Shown here: positions 33,524-41,181 of the stretch, one piece after another
How positions within the stretch are numbered: position 1 is the first letter of the stretch
Layout: every line of letters begins with the position of its first letter
Assembly (NCBI GenBank): GCA_031422295.1
Contig: JANOQM010000099.1
Span: 62,001-126,000, forward strand
DNA length: 64,000 nt
Reading direction: 5' to 3'
DNA from: JANOMH01 sp031422295
GTDB lineage: Bacteria; Pseudomonadota; Alphaproteobacteria; Rhodobacterales; Rhodobacteraceae
Notes under the pieces: generated by a model
Databases searched by the model: none
Told to the model about the DNA's origin: nothing
Seen by the model: the letters and a program-made list of their open reading frames with translations, nothing else
Position numbers and translations under genes: made by a program

Positions 33524-33880
33524 TCAACTGCCGCGATAGGTGGAATAGCCATAAGGCGACAAGAGCAGCGGCACATGGTAATGCGCCGCCGCGTTCGACA
33601 TCCCGAACCGGATTGGGATTTCATCGAGGAACAGCGGCTCTGCACCGCCCTGCCCCGCCGCGCGCAGATACTCCCCCGCGCAAAACACCAGTTCATACAC
33701 CCCCGGCGTGAATTTCGCCGCAGGCAGGATCGGCGCATCGGTCCGCCCATCCGCATTGGTGACCATTTCGACCAGCTTGCGGTGGTTCATCCCCATGACC
33801 TCATACAGCATGATCTTCAGCCCCGCCGCTGGGCACCCCTGCGCGGTATCCAGCACATGCGTCGTCAAATAGCCGCTCAT
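33524..33880 (-). CDS. uraH: 5-hydroxyisourate hydrolase
   Basis: A 118-residue transthyretin-like enzyme that hydrolyses 5-hydroxyisourate to OHCU. The N-terminal motif LTTHVLDTAQGCPA and the C-terminal signature ending SPYGYSTYRGS identify it. The second of two tandem ATGs is chosen, because GGGAG sits six bases before it. It is convergent with the unknown gene and divergent from the puuE-uraD fusion. Confidence 0.9.
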   Translation of the reverse strand: MSGYLTTHVLDTAQGCPAAGLKIMLYEVMGMNHRKLVEMVTNADGRTDAPILPAAKFTPGVYELVFCAGEYLRAAGQGGAEPLFLDEIPIRFGMSNAAAHYHVPLLLSPYGYSTYRGS

Positions 33881-33946
33881 CATCCGCTCCCTTGCATGCG
33901 CCGCGCCCTCGGGCATAGTGAACAGCGCCAACCAAGGAAACACAAT

Positions 33947-35365
33947 ATGCCCCCCCGCTATCCGCGCGACTTTACCGGGCACGGCCACAATCCCCCCGAT
34001 GCCCGCTGGCCGGGGGGTGCAAAAATCGCTATTTCGGTGGTCCTGAATTACGAAGAGGGCGGCGAGAATAACATCCTGCATGGCGATTCCGGGTCCGAGG
34101 CATTTCTGTCCGACATTGCCGGGGCCGCCCCCTGGGCTGGGCAGCGGCACTGGAACATGGAGTCACTCTACGATTACGGGGCCCGCGCCGGGTTCTGGCG
34201 GCTGCACCGGCTGTTTACCGGCCTGAATATCCCCATCACTATCTACGGCGTGGCAACGGCCCTCGCGCGCGCGCCCGAACAAGTCGCCGCGATGAAATCG
34301 GCGGGGTGGGAGATTGCGTCGCATGGCCTGAAATGGGTCGATCACCGCGACATGCCTGAAGCCGAGGAACGCGCCCAGATTGCCGAAGCGATCCGCCTGC
34401 ATACCGAAGTGGTCGGTGCCCCCCCGCGCGGCTGGTATACCGGACGCACGTCGATCAACACGGTGCGCCTTACCGCCGAAACTGGTATTCTGGACTGGAT
34501 TTCAGATACTTACGATGACGACCTGCCCTATTGGGCGGAATACGGCGACCGGGATCAACTGGTTATCCCCTATACGCTGGAGGCCAACGACATGCGCTTT
34601 GCCACCGCGCCCGGCTATAGCACCGGGGACCAGTTTGAGCGCTATCTGCGGGACTCGTTTGATACTCTTTATTCCGAGGGCACCCAAGGTCAGGCCAAGA
34701 TGTTCTCAATTGGCCTGCATTGCCGGCTGATCGGCAGACCGGGAAAAATCGCCGGGCTAAAGCGCTTTCTTGATTATGCCCAAAGCCATGCGAATGTCTG
34801 GTTTCCCACGCGGGGGCAGATCGCGGCACATTGGGCGCAGACCCACCCACATGTCCGACGCACAAGACCCAGCCAGATGGACAAAGCGGCCTTTGTCGCC
34901 CAGTTCGGTGGGGTGTTTGAACATTCCGCCTGGGTCGCCGAACGGGCCTTTGACCTTGAACTTGGACCCGCCCATGACAGTGGCGTGGGCCTGCATAACG
35001 CTTTGGCGCGGATATTCCGCTCTGCCTCGCCCACTGAACGGCTTGCTGTGCTGAACGCGCACCCCGACCTTGCGGGTAAACTGGCCGCCGCCAAACATTT
35101 GACAGCGGACAGCACGCAAGAACAGGCCAGCGCCGGGCTTGATGCGCTGACCGATGCCGAGCGGGCGCAATTCAAGACCCTGAATGCCGCTTACGTCGCC
35201 CGACACGGAATCCCATTCATCATTGCCGTGCGGGACAACACCAAGGCCAGCATTCTTGCTGCCTTTCAGACCCGCCTAGCCAATGACACCGCCACCGAAA
35301 TCGCCATCGCCTGCGCCCAGGTCGAACGTATCGCGGCACTTCGTCTAAAGGACATCCTGCCATGA
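33947..35365 (+). CDS. Allantoinase (PuuE) fused to OHCU decarboxylase (UraD)
   Basis: A 472-residue bifunctional protein. Residues about 1-300 form a polysaccharide-deacetylase-like allantoinase PuuE (start MPPRYPRDFTGHG, NYEEGGE, SHGLKWVDH, and TGRTSINTVRL). Residues about 310-472 form the OHCU decarboxylase domain (FVAQFGGVFEHSAWVAERA, NAHPDLAGKL, and NAAYVARHGIPFIIAVRD). The two domains catalyse consecutive steps: OHCU to S-allantoin, then to allantoate. The start ATG follows AAGGAAA. It overlaps uglY by 4 bp. Confidence 0.9.
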   Translation: MPPRYPRDFTGHGHNPPDARWPGGAKIAISVVLNYEEGGENNILHGDSGSEAFLSDIAGAAPWAGQRHWNMESLYDYGARAGFWRLHRLFTGLNIPITIYGVATALARAPEQVAAMKSAGWEIASHGLKWVDHRDMPEAEERAQIAEAIRLHTEVVGAPPRGWYTGRTSINTVRLTAETGILDWISDTYDDDLPYWAEYGDRDQLVIPYTLEANDMRFATAPGYSTGDQFERYLRDSFDTLYSEGTQGQAKMFSIGLHCRLIGRPGKIAGLKRFLDYAQSHANVWFPTRGQIAAHWAQTHPHVRRTRPSQMDKAAFVAQFGGVFEHSAWVAERAFDLELGPAHDSGVGLHNALARIFRSASPTERLAVLNAHPDLAGKLAAAKHLTADSTQEQASAGLDALTDAERAQFKTLNAAYVARHGIPFIIAVRDNTKASILAAFQTRLANDTATEIAIACAQVERIAALRLKDILP

Positions 35366-36168
35366 GGTATGCTTTCCCCCCCGGCGGCATGCCCGCAATG
35401 ACCGATGATCCCGCTGCCAACGGCGCGATCTTCACCACCGCCTATGCCTTTATCCCTGCCGCCACGATGCGCGACATCACCGCCAGCCTTCTGCCCGGCT
35501 GGACCCAGACCCGCGCCTGGATCATCGCGCGGCCACTGTCAGGCTTTGCGGAAACATTCGCGCAATATGCGGTCGAGGTGAAAGCCGGCGGCGGTTGCGT
35601 GAATGCCGAACCGGACCCCGGCGGCGAGGGCGTGATCTTTATCGCCGCTGGCACCGGGACTTTGACTGCCAATGGCAATCCCCACCCGCTGTCGGCAGGA
35701 AGTTATGCCTATCTTCCGCCGGGCGAAAGCTGGCGAATAAAGGCGACAAGCGACCTGCAGTTTCACTGGATCCGTCGCCGCTGGGTTTTGAATGACGCGA
35801 AACCAACGTTCTTGATCACCAGCGACGCCGCCAACCCGGTCAACTGGATGCCCGGCAGCACCGACTGGGGCACCACCCGCTTTGTCGACCCGACCGACAT
35901 GGCGCATGACATGCATGTGAACATCGTGACCTTCCATCCCGGTGGGCGTATCCCCTTTGCCGAAACTCATATCATGGAACATGGGCTTTATGTGCTGGAC
36001 GGAACCGCAGACTACCTGCTGAACCGCGACTGGGTCAGCGTCGGCCCGGGCGATTTCATGTGGTTGCGCGCCTATTGCCCGCAGGCCTGCATTGCCACGG
36101 GGACAGGCCCGTTCCGGTATCTGCTGTATAAAGATGTGAACCGGCATCCGTCGCTGACCTTGGGCTAA
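35362..36168 (+). CDS. (S)-ureidoglycine aminohydrolase, bicupin
   Basis: A 268-residue double-cupin protein of the UGHY/AllE type that converts ureidoglycine to ureidoglycolate with ammonia release. Metal-binding pattern residues are visible in the second cupin (FAETHIMEHGLYVLDG). The N-terminal cupin has GEGVIFIAAGTGTL. The gene is translationally coupled to puuE-uraD. It follows allantoate hydrolysis, a step whose enzyme is not in this window. Confidence 0.85.
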   Translation: MRYAFPPGGMPAMTDDPAANGAIFTTAYAFIPAATMRDITASLLPGWTQTRAWIIARPLSGFAETFAQYAVEVKAGGGCVNAEPDPGGEGVIFIAAGTGTLTANGNPHPLSAGSYAYLPPGESWRIKATSDLQFHWIRRRWVLNDAKPTFLITSDAANPVNWMPGSTDWGTTRFVDPTDMAHDMHVNIVTFHPGGRIPFAETHIMEHGLYVLDGTADYLLNRDWVSVGPGDFMWLRAYCPQACIATGTGPFRYLLYKDVNRHPSLTLG

Positions 36169-36170
36169 CA

Positions 36171-36197
36171 ATTTCTTTGGGTTCCAAATATCCTCGG
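36171..36197 (+). repeat. Degenerate copy of the TTTCTTTGG...AAATATCC repeat
   Basis: TTTCTTTGGGTTCCAAATATCCTCGGG resembles the 31578 copy but the CG-rich core has decayed. It lies between uglY and allA. Confidence 0.5.
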
Positions 36198-36228
36198 GTG
36201 CGCTTTGCCCCGCCACCGGAGCAATGCA

Positions 36229-36717
36229 ATGATCCTGACTGAACCCTTGACGACCTTGGCCTTCGCCCCCTTCGGCGATGTGCTGGACGCGTCAGGCGAG
36301 CCCGACAAGATCATCAATCAGGGGTTGTGCGGGCGCTACCATGACAAGGCACGTCTTGACTTCGGCCCGGGCGGACGGGCCGGGGTATCGATCTTCAAGG
36401 CGCAGGCCTGTTCTTTGCCATTTCAACTTGATCTGCTGGAACGGCATCCGGAGGGGTCGCAGACTTTTATCCCGATGACGGCTGATCCGTTTTTGGTCAT
36501 TGTCGCCGGTGACGACAACGGCACCCCTGTGCAAATCCGGGCGTTTATGACCAGCCCCGGCCAAGGGGTCAATCTGCTGCGCAACACCTGGCATGGCGTG
36601 CTGACACCGCTGACCACACCGGGGCTGTTTGCGGTGATTGACCGGATCGGGGATACAGCAAATCTGCAGGAATTCCGGATGACAAGTCCAATGTTGGTCG
36701 CCCGCAGCGTGGGTTAA
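36229..36717 (+). CDS. allA: Ureidoglycolate lyase
   Basis: A 162-residue AllA-family enzyme that splits ureidoglycolate into glyoxylate and urea. Family features are FAPFGDVLD, the RYHD segment, FKAQ, LERHPEGSQTFIPM and NTWHGVLTPL. ACCGGAG precedes the ATG. Its final codons and stop (GTGGGTTAA) are part of a dispersed dyad repeat. It finishes the urate pathway encoded in this block. Confidence 0.88.
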   Translation: MILTEPLTTLAFAPFGDVLDASGEPDKIINQGLCGRYHDKARLDFGPGGRAGVSIFKAQACSLPFQLDLLERHPEGSQTFIPMTADPFLVIVAGDDNGTPVQIRAFMTSPGQGVNLLRNTWHGVLTPLTTPGLFAVIDRIGDTANLQEFRMTSPMLVARSVG

Positions 36718-36809
36718 AACCCACCTTACTGGTTTAGCTGTGGGTCGTAATGTGGGTTTAAACCCACCTTACAATCGGGCGGTGTAACGTAAGGTGGGTT
36801 TTAACCCAC
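36709..36809. repeat. Three GTGGGTTnnAACCCAC dyads downstream of allA
   Basis: GTGGGTTAAAACCCAC (36709-36724), GTGGGTTTAAACCCAC (36752-36767) and GTGGGTTTTAACCCAC (36794-36809) follow each other at about 42-43 bp. They probably end the allA transcript ahead of cydA. The same unit occurs at 20001, 20042 and, in shortened form, 55339. Confidence 0.8.
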
Positions 36810-36909
36810 AATCTGTCCGCGCCTTGCTGTCGCACCATGCTTGTGATCAGAGATTTGCACTCCACCTGATGATACGAAGTCTTAGCAAGTACACTTGACC
36901 GGAGGCCCA

Positions 36910-38274
36910 ATGGACACCCTGATCCTGTCGCGTATGCAATTTGCGGCGAATATCTCGTTCCACATCCTGTTCCCGACGATCACCATCGCGCTCGGCTGGG
37001 TGCTGCTGTTCTTCAAGCTGCGCCACAACCAGACCGGCGAACACCGCTGGATGGAAGCCTATCAGTTCTGGGTCAAGATTTTCGCGCTATCGTTTGCAAT
37101 GGGCGTTGTGTCCGGCATCACCATGTCGTTTCAGTTCGGCACCAACTGGCCGGGGTTCATGGAAACCGTCGGCAATATCGCAGGCCCACTTTTGGCCTAC
37201 GAGGTGTTAACTGCTTTTTTCCTCGAGGCCGTTTTTCTGGGGATCATGCTTTTCGGGGCCTCGCGTGTGCCGAATTGGGCGCATACCACGGCCACTTTTT
37301 TGGTCGCCTTTGGCACAACAATGTCCGCCTTCTGGATCATCGTGCTGAATTCATGGATGCATACGCCCCAAGGTTTTGAGATGCGCGACGGCGTGGCCTT
37401 TGCCACTGACTGGTGGGCGATCATTTTTAACCCCTCAGTGCCCTACCGCTTTGCCCATATGATGCTGGCCAGTTTCCTGACCGTCAGCTTTCTGATTGCC
37501 GGCGTGTCGGCGTTTCGCTGGATCATTGGCGGCAAGACCGAAGGCGTGCGTGCCGCGCTGAAAACAACCGTTTACGCAGCCGCCCTGCTAATTCCAGTGC
37601 AAATTTTTGTGGGCGATATGCACGGTTTGAATACGCTGGAATATCAGCCCCAGAAAATCGCAGCGATGGAGGGTAATTGGGAGACCGGCCCCAACACGCC
37701 GTTGTTGCTGTTTGCCATCCCTGACGAGGCGGCACGGGAAAACCGGTTTGAAATTGGCATTCCCAATCTGGCCTCGATCATTCTTAAACATCACGCTGAC
37801 GGCGTCGTGCCTGGCTTGAATGACTTCGTCACCGCCTCGGGCGAGGTGCAGCACCCCCGCGTTGCCCCGGTATTCTACAGTTTCCGGGTGATGATCGGGA
37901 CCGGGGTTCTGATGTTGCTGGTCAGTTGGGCCACAGCCATTCTGCTGCTGCGGCGCGGCGTTGAGGGCCTGCCAAAGGCAGTCCTTTACGCCCTTGTCGG
38001 GATGAGCTTTTCGGGATGGCTCGCAACTTTGGCGGGCTGGTATACAACTGAAATTGGCCGCCAGCCGTGGTTGGTGCAAGGCGTCCTTGCGACAAAATCT
38101 GCCGTGGCCGAGGTGCCCGCCGCCATGGTCCTGTCCACTCTGATCGGGTACGTCGTGGTCTATGCCCTACTTTTGGGGGCCTATGTCAGCGTGATCTTTT
38201 ATCTGGCCCGCAAAGCATCGCGTGGCGAATCTCTCGGGCCAGTCCGCCCCTCTGTGCAAATACCGGCGGAGTAA
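36910..38274 (+). CDS. cydA: Cytochrome bd/CIO-type quinol oxidase subunit I
   Basis: A 454-residue integral membrane subunit that oxidises quinol and binds haems b and d. The start MDTLILSRMQFAANISFHILFP contains the haem histidine. The quinol-binding region (GDMHGLNTLEYQPQKIAAMEGNW onward, broken here around residues 237-260) is short, as in cyanide-insensitive (CIO) enzymes. GGAGG precedes the ATG. It forms an operon with cydB, 4 bp downstream. Confidence 0.9.
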   Translation: MDTLILSRMQFAANISFHILFPTITIALGWVLLFFKLRHNQTGEHRWMEAYQFWVKIFALSFAMGVVSGITMSFQFGTNWPGFMETVGNIAGPLLAYEVLTAFFLEAVFLGIMLFGASRVPNWAHTTATFLVAFGTTMSAFWIIVLNSWMHTPQGFEMRDGVAFATDWWAIIFNPSVPYRFAHMMLASFLTVSFLIAGVSAFRWIIGGKTEGVRAALKTTVYAAALLIPVQIFVGDMHGLNTLEYQPQKIAAMEGNWETGPNTPLLLFAIPDEAARENRFEIGIPNLASIILKHHADGVVPGLNDFVTASGEVQHPRVAPVFYSFRVMIGTGVLMLLVSWATAILLLRRGVEGLPKAVLYALVGMSFSGWLATLAGWYTTEIGRQPWLVQGVLATKSAVAEVPAAMVLSTLIGYVVVYALLLGAYVSVIFYLARKASRGESLGPVRPSVQIPAE

Positions 38275-38278
38275 CTTG

Positions 38279-39283
38279 ATGTTTAACGATCCCACCATCT
38301 GGCTACCTTTTGTTTTCGCCAGCCTTATGGGCCTGTCGATCCTGATCTATGTCGTCCTGGACGGGTTTGATCTGGGCGTCGGACTGCTTTTTCCATTTGT
38401 GGATGACGTTGACAAAGACCGCATGATAGCGGCCATCGGTCCGTTTTGGGACGCCAACGAAACGTGGCTGGTGTTAGCTGTCGGACTGCTGCTGGTGGCG
38501 TTTCCAGCCGCACATGGCGCTATTCTGACGGGGCTATACCTGCCGGTAGCCATCATGCTGCTGGGTCTGATCCTGCGGGGTGTCGCCTTTGAATTCCGGG
38601 CCAAGGCCCCTGCAATCTGGAAACGGTTCTGGAACCGGGCGTTTTTTGCGGGTTCGCTCATGGCCTCATTGTCCCAAGGTTTCATGCTGGGGATGTATGT
38701 GATGGGGCTGGAATGGACCCTGCCGCATATCGGGTTTTCAGTTTTGACGGCCGCATTCCTGACCGTTGGCTATAGTTTCATTGGCGCGACATGGATTATT
38801 CACAAGGCGGATGGCCCATTGCAAATCCTTGCCGTGGATTGGGCGCGCAGCGGTATCTGGGGGCTGGTTCTGGGGATTGGGGCCATCTCGTTGGCGACGC
38901 CACTGGTCAGTGACCGGATATTCGACAAATGGTTCACTTGGCCCGACGCGTTGTACCTCGCTCCGCTGCCGATTGCATCAGGCGCTTTGATCATCTGGCT
39001 GTGGCTGCTATTGCGCCGGATGCCATTGGCCGCCGACCGCTGGTCATGGGGCCCTTTTGCCCTTGCCACCTTGTTATGGACCGCTGCCTATGGCGGAATG
39101 GCCTACAGCTTTTACCCATATGTCGTGCCCAATAAACTCACGATTTACGAAGCAGCCAGCGCACCCGAAAGTTTGTTTATCATTCTGATCGGCACCTGCA
39201 TCGTGTTGCCCACTATTCTGATCTATACCGGCTTGGCCTATTTCATCTTTCGAGGCAAGGCGACGGCGTTGAGTTATGACTGA
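38279..39283 (+). CDS. cydB: Cytochrome bd/CIO-type quinol oxidase subunit II
   Basis: A 334-residue membrane protein with about eight or nine helices, of the CydB/CioB family (VVLDGFDLGVGLLFP near the N-terminus, FWDANETWLV, and FYPYVVP). It pairs with CydA. No cydX-like small gene follows; its stop overlaps by 10 bp with the end of convergent rfbA. Upstream codons in the same frame are inside cydA and are not expected to be translated. Confidence 0.9.
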   Translation: MFNDPTIWLPFVFASLMGLSILIYVVLDGFDLGVGLLFPFVDDVDKDRMIAAIGPFWDANETWLVLAVGLLLVAFPAAHGAILTGLYLPVAIMLLGLILRGVAFEFRAKAPAIWKRFWNRAFFAGSLMASLSQGFMLGMYVMGLEWTLPHIGFSVLTAAFLTVGYSFIGATWIIHKADGPLQILAVDWARSGIWGLVLGIGAISLATPLVSDRIFDKWFTWPDALYLAPLPIASGALIIWLWLLLRRMPLAADRWSWGPFALATLLWTAAYGGMAYSFYPYVVPNKLTIYEAASAPESLFIILIGTCIVLPTILIYTGLAYFIFRGKATALSYD

Positions 39284-40152
39284 TCCAACAGGGCTAATAA
39301 ATAGCGGCCATACTCATTCTTGCCGAACAATTTCGCCCGCGCGGCCAATGCTTCCGGGCTGATCCAGCCTTGTTGAAACGCAATCTCGTCCGGGCTGCCG
39401 GTCTGCAAACCCTGTCGCTCTTCCAGCGTACGCACAAAGTTACCTGCGTCCAGCAGACTGCCATGGGTGCCTGTATCCAACCATGCATAGCCGCGCCCCA
39501 TGCGCTGCACATTCAGTTGCCCATCGGCCAGATACATCTCAAGTAACGAAGTAATCTCCAGCTCGCCGCGTTCAGATGGCACAACTGCGCGGGCGCGGGC
39601 CGGTGCGGTTCCGTCCAGAAAATACAGGCCGGTCACCGCATAATTTGACGGCGGATGCGCAGGTTTTTCGATGATGGCCCGGGCCTGACCCTGCGCATCA
39701 AAATCTACCACACCATAACGTTCAGGGTCGGCCACATGATAGCCAAACACCGTGCCGCCCACAGGCCGGCCATCCGCCTCGGCCATCAGATCGGGCAGGC
39801 CGTGGCCGAAAAAGATGTTGTCGCCCAGCACCATGGCCGAGGGCGCCCCAGCCAAGAAATCCTCGGCCAGCAGATAGGCCTGCGCCAACCCGTCCGGGCT
39901 GGGTTGGGTGATCCAAGTGATCGCCAGCCCCCATTGGCCGCCGTCCCCCATCAGCCGCTGAAACTGCTCCTGATCGCCGGGGGTAGTGATAATCGCAATC
40001 TCGCGGATGCCAGCCAGCATCAACACCGACAGCGGATAATAGATCATCGGTTTGTCATAGATTGGCAGCAGCTGTTTGGACAAACCAATGGTGATCGGAT
40101 ACAGTCGGGTGCCCGACCCGCCCGCCAGTATGATCCCTTTACGCTTTTGCAT
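39274..40152 (-). CDS. rfbA: Glucose-1-phosphate thymidylyltransferase
   Basis: A 292-residue nucleotidyltransferase producing dTDP-glucose, step one of dTDP-L-rhamnose synthesis. The nucleotide-binding GGSGTRLYPIT, KQLLPIYDKPMIYYPLS and LGDNIFFGHG signatures are complete. It is the last gene of a leftward rfb group (C, B, DUF2793, D, A) and converges on cydB with overlapping stops. Confidence 0.92.
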   Translation of the reverse strand: MQKRKGIILAGGSGTRLYPITIGLSKQLLPIYDKPMIYYPLSVLMLAGIREIAIITTPGDQEQFQRLMGDGGQWGLAITWITQPSPDGLAQAYLLAEDFLAGAPSAMVLGDNIFFGHGLPDLMAEADGRPVGGTVFGYHVADPERYGVVDFDAQGQARAIIEKPAHPPSNYAVTGLYFLDGTAPARARAVVPSERGELEITSLLEMYLADGQLNVQRMGRGYAWLDTGTHGSLLDAGNFVRTLEERQGLQTGSPDEIAFQQGWISPEALAARAKLFGKNEYGRYLLALLDQS

Positions 40153-40212
40153 CGTGACCCCTCGCTGCTGCTCTCGCCGTCATAAAACGTCACCCCTTGC
40201 TTGACCAGTGGC

Positions 40213-41076
40213 CTAGGCCAGTTCGCGCAGAACGGCGGCTACCCCGGCCTGCCAGTCCGGGCGCGTAATTCCGAATGCCGCTTGCAGGGTGCCGCAATCA
40301 AGCCGGGAATTGGCAGGACGCCGGGCCGGGGTTGGATAGTCGGTTGTTGGAATACCAGTGACAGAGACCGCCATCCCGGCTTGCGCGAATATCTCGCGCG
40401 CGAAATCGGCCCAGCTGACATCGGGGGTTCCGGCGTAATGGTAGGTTCCTGTTGCCTCCCGCCCTTGATGAAGATCGCGGGCCATCCGCAACAGCGTATC
40501 CGCGATTGCCACAGCCGGGGTCGGCCCGCCGACCTGATCGGCCACCACATTCAACTGGTCGCGCGTAGCCCCCAGCCGCAGCATGGTTTTAAGGAAATTG
40601 GCTCCATCGGCGGAAAACACCCAGGACGTGCGCAGGATCGCATGCACCCCGCCTGCCGCCCGAACGCCCTGTTCACCCGCCAATTTGCTTTGCCCGTATA
40701 TCCCCAAAGGACCGGTCGGGTCCGACACGTGCCAAGGCAGGTCGCCCGACCCGTCAAAAACGTAATCAGTCGAAATATGCAAAAATGGCTTGCTTGCCGC
40801 AGCCGCAACCTGCGCCATCGCAGCAGGCGCCGCAGCATTCACTGCAAAGGCCGCCGCGACATCGGTTTCAGCCTTGTCCACAGCGGTATAGGCGGCCGCA
40901 TTAATGACCACATCGGCCTGCCCGATCACGGCTTGCAGGGCCGCAGCACACCCGGCGGGATCAGTCAGATCGGCTTGTGCCCGGCCCAAAACAATCAGTG
41001 AAACGCTCTGAGCCGCAACCAGCCGCCGCAGCGCGCAGGCCACTTGCCCGGTTTGCCCGAATACCACTGCCCGCAT
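40213..41076 (-). CDS. rfbD: dTDP-4-dehydrorhamnose reductase
   Basis: A 287-residue NADPH-dependent extended-SDR reductase giving dTDP-L-rhamnose. FGQTGQVACAL is the cofactor loop, STDYVFDG follows, and the catalytic pair is in YGQSKLAGE. The second of two tandem ATGs is preferred from the AAGGG spacing. It lies 60 bp upstream of rfbA in transcription order. Confidence 0.9.
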   Translation of the reverse strand: MRAVVFGQTGQVACALRRLVAAQSVSLIVLGRAQADLTDPAGCAAALQAVIGQADVVINAAAYTAVDKAETDVAAAFAVNAAAPAAMAQVAAAASKPFLHISTDYVFDGSGDLPWHVSDPTGPLGIYGQSKLAGEQGVRAAGGVHAILRTSWVFSADGANFLKTMLRLGATRDQLNVVADQVGGPTPAVAIADTLLRMARDLHQGREATGTYHYAGTPDVSWADFAREIFAQAGMAVSVTGIPTTDYPTPARRPANSRLDCGTLQAAFGITRPDWQAGVAAVLRELA

Positions 41077-41181
41077 CATTGACCCTTGCCCAATTTTGCC
41101 AGCGTTATGGCATTGCACCCAAACCAAAGCCACCCCCGGCATGACCAGAGGTGGCTTTCGCAGAGCAATGATCAGGTTTGG

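Noticed and set aside
38222..38278. Longer start for cydB beginning inside cydA
   Set aside because: The extra 19 residues are out-of-frame cydA coding sequence, while the chosen ATG begins the conserved CydB N-terminus with a GGAG upstream.
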